Assembly (NCBI GenBank): GCA_946885605.1
Contig: CAMPGR010000107.1
Span: forward strand, 1 to 13,220
Direction of reading: 5' to 3'
Length of the DNA stretch: 13,220 nt
From: an uncultured Pseudomonadota bacterium
GTDB lineage: Bacteria > Pseudomonadota > Gammaproteobacteria > Burkholderiales > SG8-41
Shown piece after piece: positions 12,709 to 13,220 of the stretch. The notes under the pieces were generated by a model, which did no database searches, was not told where the DNA came from, and saw only the letters and a list, made by a program, of their open reading frames with translations. A program made the translations under genes and the position numbers. The first letter of the stretch is position 1; every line of letters begins with the position of its first letter.

Positions 12709-13220
12709 TCAACACTGGTGTAGGGTCCGGTGCGCGAGCGACGGCAGGCTTTGGCGCAAACGCCTCAAATGCGCGAGACTCACGCCGGCGGTCACCACGC
12801 CCGAGCCCCGCGGCAGGCGGTCGAGCACGCCCCCCCACGGGTCCACGATCATCGAATCGCCGTGAGTCTCGCGGCCGTTGACGTGGTAGCCGCCCTGCGC
12901 TGGCGCGAGCACGTACGCAAGGTTCTCGATCGCCCTCGCCCGCACGAGGGTCTCCCAATGCGCCTTGCCGGTCGTCTCGGTGAAGGCCGAAGGAACGAGA
13001 ATGACATCCACCTCCTTCATCGCCCGATACAGTTCCGGAAAGCGCAGATCGTAACAGATTGACAAGCCGAGGCGGCCCGCGGGGGAGTCGACGGTCACGA
13101 CATCCCGGCCCGGTTCGATCGTTCGCTCCTCGCGATAGCTCTCGGCGCCCATCTCGAAGCCGAAGAGATGAATCTTGTCGTAGCGCGCGACGAGCGTGCC
13201 GCGATCGTCGTACACGAGAC
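12709..13220 (-). CDS. Carbon-nitrogen hydrolase (nitrilase superfamily), N terminus beyond the window
   Basis: The C-terminal ~170 residues of a nitrilase-family amidohydrolase. Visible are L-V-Y-D-D-R-G, then Y-D-K-I-H-L-F with the catalytic Lys, S-I-C-Y-D-L-R-F-P-E-L-Y-R with the nucleophilic Cys, and A-R-A-I-E-N. The catalytic Glu lies in the missing N-terminal third. The G-G-Y-H-V-N-G-R-E-T-H-G-D-S segment and overall form resemble the Nit1/NIT2-like branch (deaminated glutathione or omega-amidase type) often found beside tldD in betaproteobacteria; the exact substrate is not determined. A GTG at 13213-13215 could be read as a start, but the frame and homology continue through the window edge. 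An 82-base gap separates it from tldD, with no feature I recognise. Confidence 0.9.
   Translation of the reverse strand, partial: LVYDDRGTLVARYDKIHLFGFEMGAESYREERTIEPGRDVVTVDSPAGRLGLSICYDLRFPELYRAMKEVDVILVPSAFTETTGKAHWETLVRARAIENLAYVLAPAQGGYHVNGRETHGDSMIVDPWGGVLDRLPRGSGVVTAGVSLAHLRRLRQSLPSLAHRTLHQC

Overview
The window is high-GC (roughly mid-60s % by eye) chromosomal DNA of a proteobacterium, most likely a betaproteobacterium. The evidence is the aat-bpt-pyrD gene order, the orphan rnfB beside nth, a DUF1841 gene and the nitrilase-tldD pair. The genes are mostly housekeeping. I see no phage, integrase, CRISPR array, RNA gene or defence locus, and nothing I would call a new multi-gene system. 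The unusual material is in the non-coding stretches.

Left end (1-725): on the minus strand lie the start of an edge gene (possibly hemerythrin-like) and an intact ccoS, a small cbb3 oxidase assembly protein. A near-consensus FNR/ANR box sits upstream at the right distance from a possible -10. Beyond it is what reads as a decayed N-terminal fragment of ccoI, the copper ATPase gene that normally precedes ccoS.

Plus-strand block (726-5023): aat, bpt, pyrD, rnfB, nth and a DUF1841 gene are closely packed, with overlaps at aat/bpt and pyrD/rnfB. Aat and Bpt mark proteins for the N-end rule, PyrD works in pyrimidine synthesis, and Nth repairs oxidised pyrimidines. RnfB is a soluble-looking ferredoxin-type protein with no other Rnf subunit nearby. 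aat and pyrD both have a TAAAAT hexamer ending six bases before the ATG, which suggests leaderless transcription.

Middle (5013-8190): two small secreted c-type cytochromes form a minus-strand pair whose end overlaps the DUF1841 gene. Diverging from them are a 605-residue SulP/STAS anion transporter and, overlapping its stop by ATGA, a PduO-type cob(I)alamin adenosyltransferase.

Minus-strand block (8200-10747): a class I DAHP synthase (aroG type) is followed at short spacing by a stand-alone cyclic-nucleotide-binding protein and a BtuF-like B12-binding protein. The btuF gene converges on the adenosyltransferase gene, so B12 capture and B12 activation are neighbours.

Right end (10748-13220): a 376-base intergenic stretch holds inverted arrays of degenerate heptamers and a ~140-bp structured element with 18-bp perfect inverted ends, which abuts the stop codon of tldD. 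tldD carries two adjacent 15-bp tandem duplications near its start. Upstream of it is a nitrilase-family amidohydrolase gene cut by the window edge.
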